Source: Cryobacterium psychrophilum
Lineage (GTDB): Bacteria > Actinomycetota > Actinomycetes > Actinomycetales > Microbacteriaceae
Reading direction: 5' to 3'
Length of the DNA: 64,000 nucleotides
Assembly (NCBI RefSeq): GCF_004365915.1
Contig: NZ_SODI01000001.1
Span: forward strand, 434,001 to 498,000
Positions 64,000 to 64,000 of the stretch are shown in pieces. The notes below the pieces were generated by a model that was given only the letters and a program-made list of their open reading frames with translations, searched no databases and was not told where the DNA came from. The translations under genes were made by a program, and so were the position numbers. Within the stretch, counting starts at the first letter, position 1; the number at the start of each line of letters is the position of its first letter.

Positions 64000-64000
64000 G

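Overview
The window looks like chromosome from a high-GC actinomycete, probably Micrococcales and close to Microbacteriaceae (Cryobacterium/Leifsonia-like). This is inferred from frequent GTG starts, GC-rich third codon positions and family content: a tmsAB-type fatty-acid methylation pair, DUF1206, an F420-type TIGR03617 oxidoreductase, TIGR03084, a FadD15-like ligase and MMPL. No rRNA, tRNA, CRISPR array or prophage was recognised. The taxon is a guess from gene content, not from a marker gene.

Layout. 0-3.3 kb: the tail of an unknown gene, a toxin-antitoxin pair (HTH antitoxin and PIN toxin) and small membrane proteins. 3.5-9.1 kb: a truncated serine resolvase, LtrA, a truncated SRPBCC gene, a secreted charged protein, a pentapeptide-repeat lipoprotein and L-2-hydroxyglutarate oxidase. 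9.5-13.5 kb: a translationally coupled operon of an acyl-adenylating ligase, a beta-ketoacyl synthase and an acyl-CoA dehydrogenase. 13.5-20.5 kb: YrhK, an acetoin reductase that appears fused to the leader of another dehydrogenase, a Mu-type transposase scrap, tmsB-tmsA, and a phosphoribosyltransferase/hydrolase fusion followed by a broken erythromycin esterase gene. 20.7-26.6 kb: a diaminopropionate ammonia-lyase-like gene, then an ABC-transporter/phosphoesterase operon of phosphonate type in which every structural gene is damaged, while its GntR/UTRA regulator and a PhnF-like operator remain. 27.2-41.4 kb: housekeeping-type genes (cardiolipin synthase, MMPL, FUSC, DUF1206, zinc alcohol dehydrogenase, ICMT-like methyltransferase flanked by a 73-bp repeat pair, XRE regulator, dipeptidase, FeS photolyase).

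41.5-46.2 kb: DoxX, remnants of a NuoA-like gene, an IS110 transposase and a GH16 glucanase, and a large secreted LVIVD/PA-domain protein. 46.7-54.5 kb: a lipid-catabolism neighbourhood (FadD, TetR regulators, F420-type oxidoreductase, acyl-CoA dehydrogenase, TIGR03084) interrupted at 50.0-50.7 kb by four gene fragments packed end to end. 54.9-58.8 kb: a repeat-bearing secreted remnant, adenosine/adenine deaminase, aldo-keto reductase and a 2-oxoglutarate dioxygenase-like enzyme. 59.2-63.8 kb: a complete ureABCFGD operon without ureE, whose UreG carries a histidine-rich tail.

The dominant theme is decay. At least a dozen genes show in-frame deletions, one-base frameshifts, premature stops or short tandem expansions, next to intact operons. 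The best candidates for something undescribed are the three-gene ligase/ketosynthase/dehydrogenase operon, the 73-bp inverted-ended repeat pair, and the regulator-preserved, structure-eroded phosphonate-type locus with its 10-bp slippage repeat.
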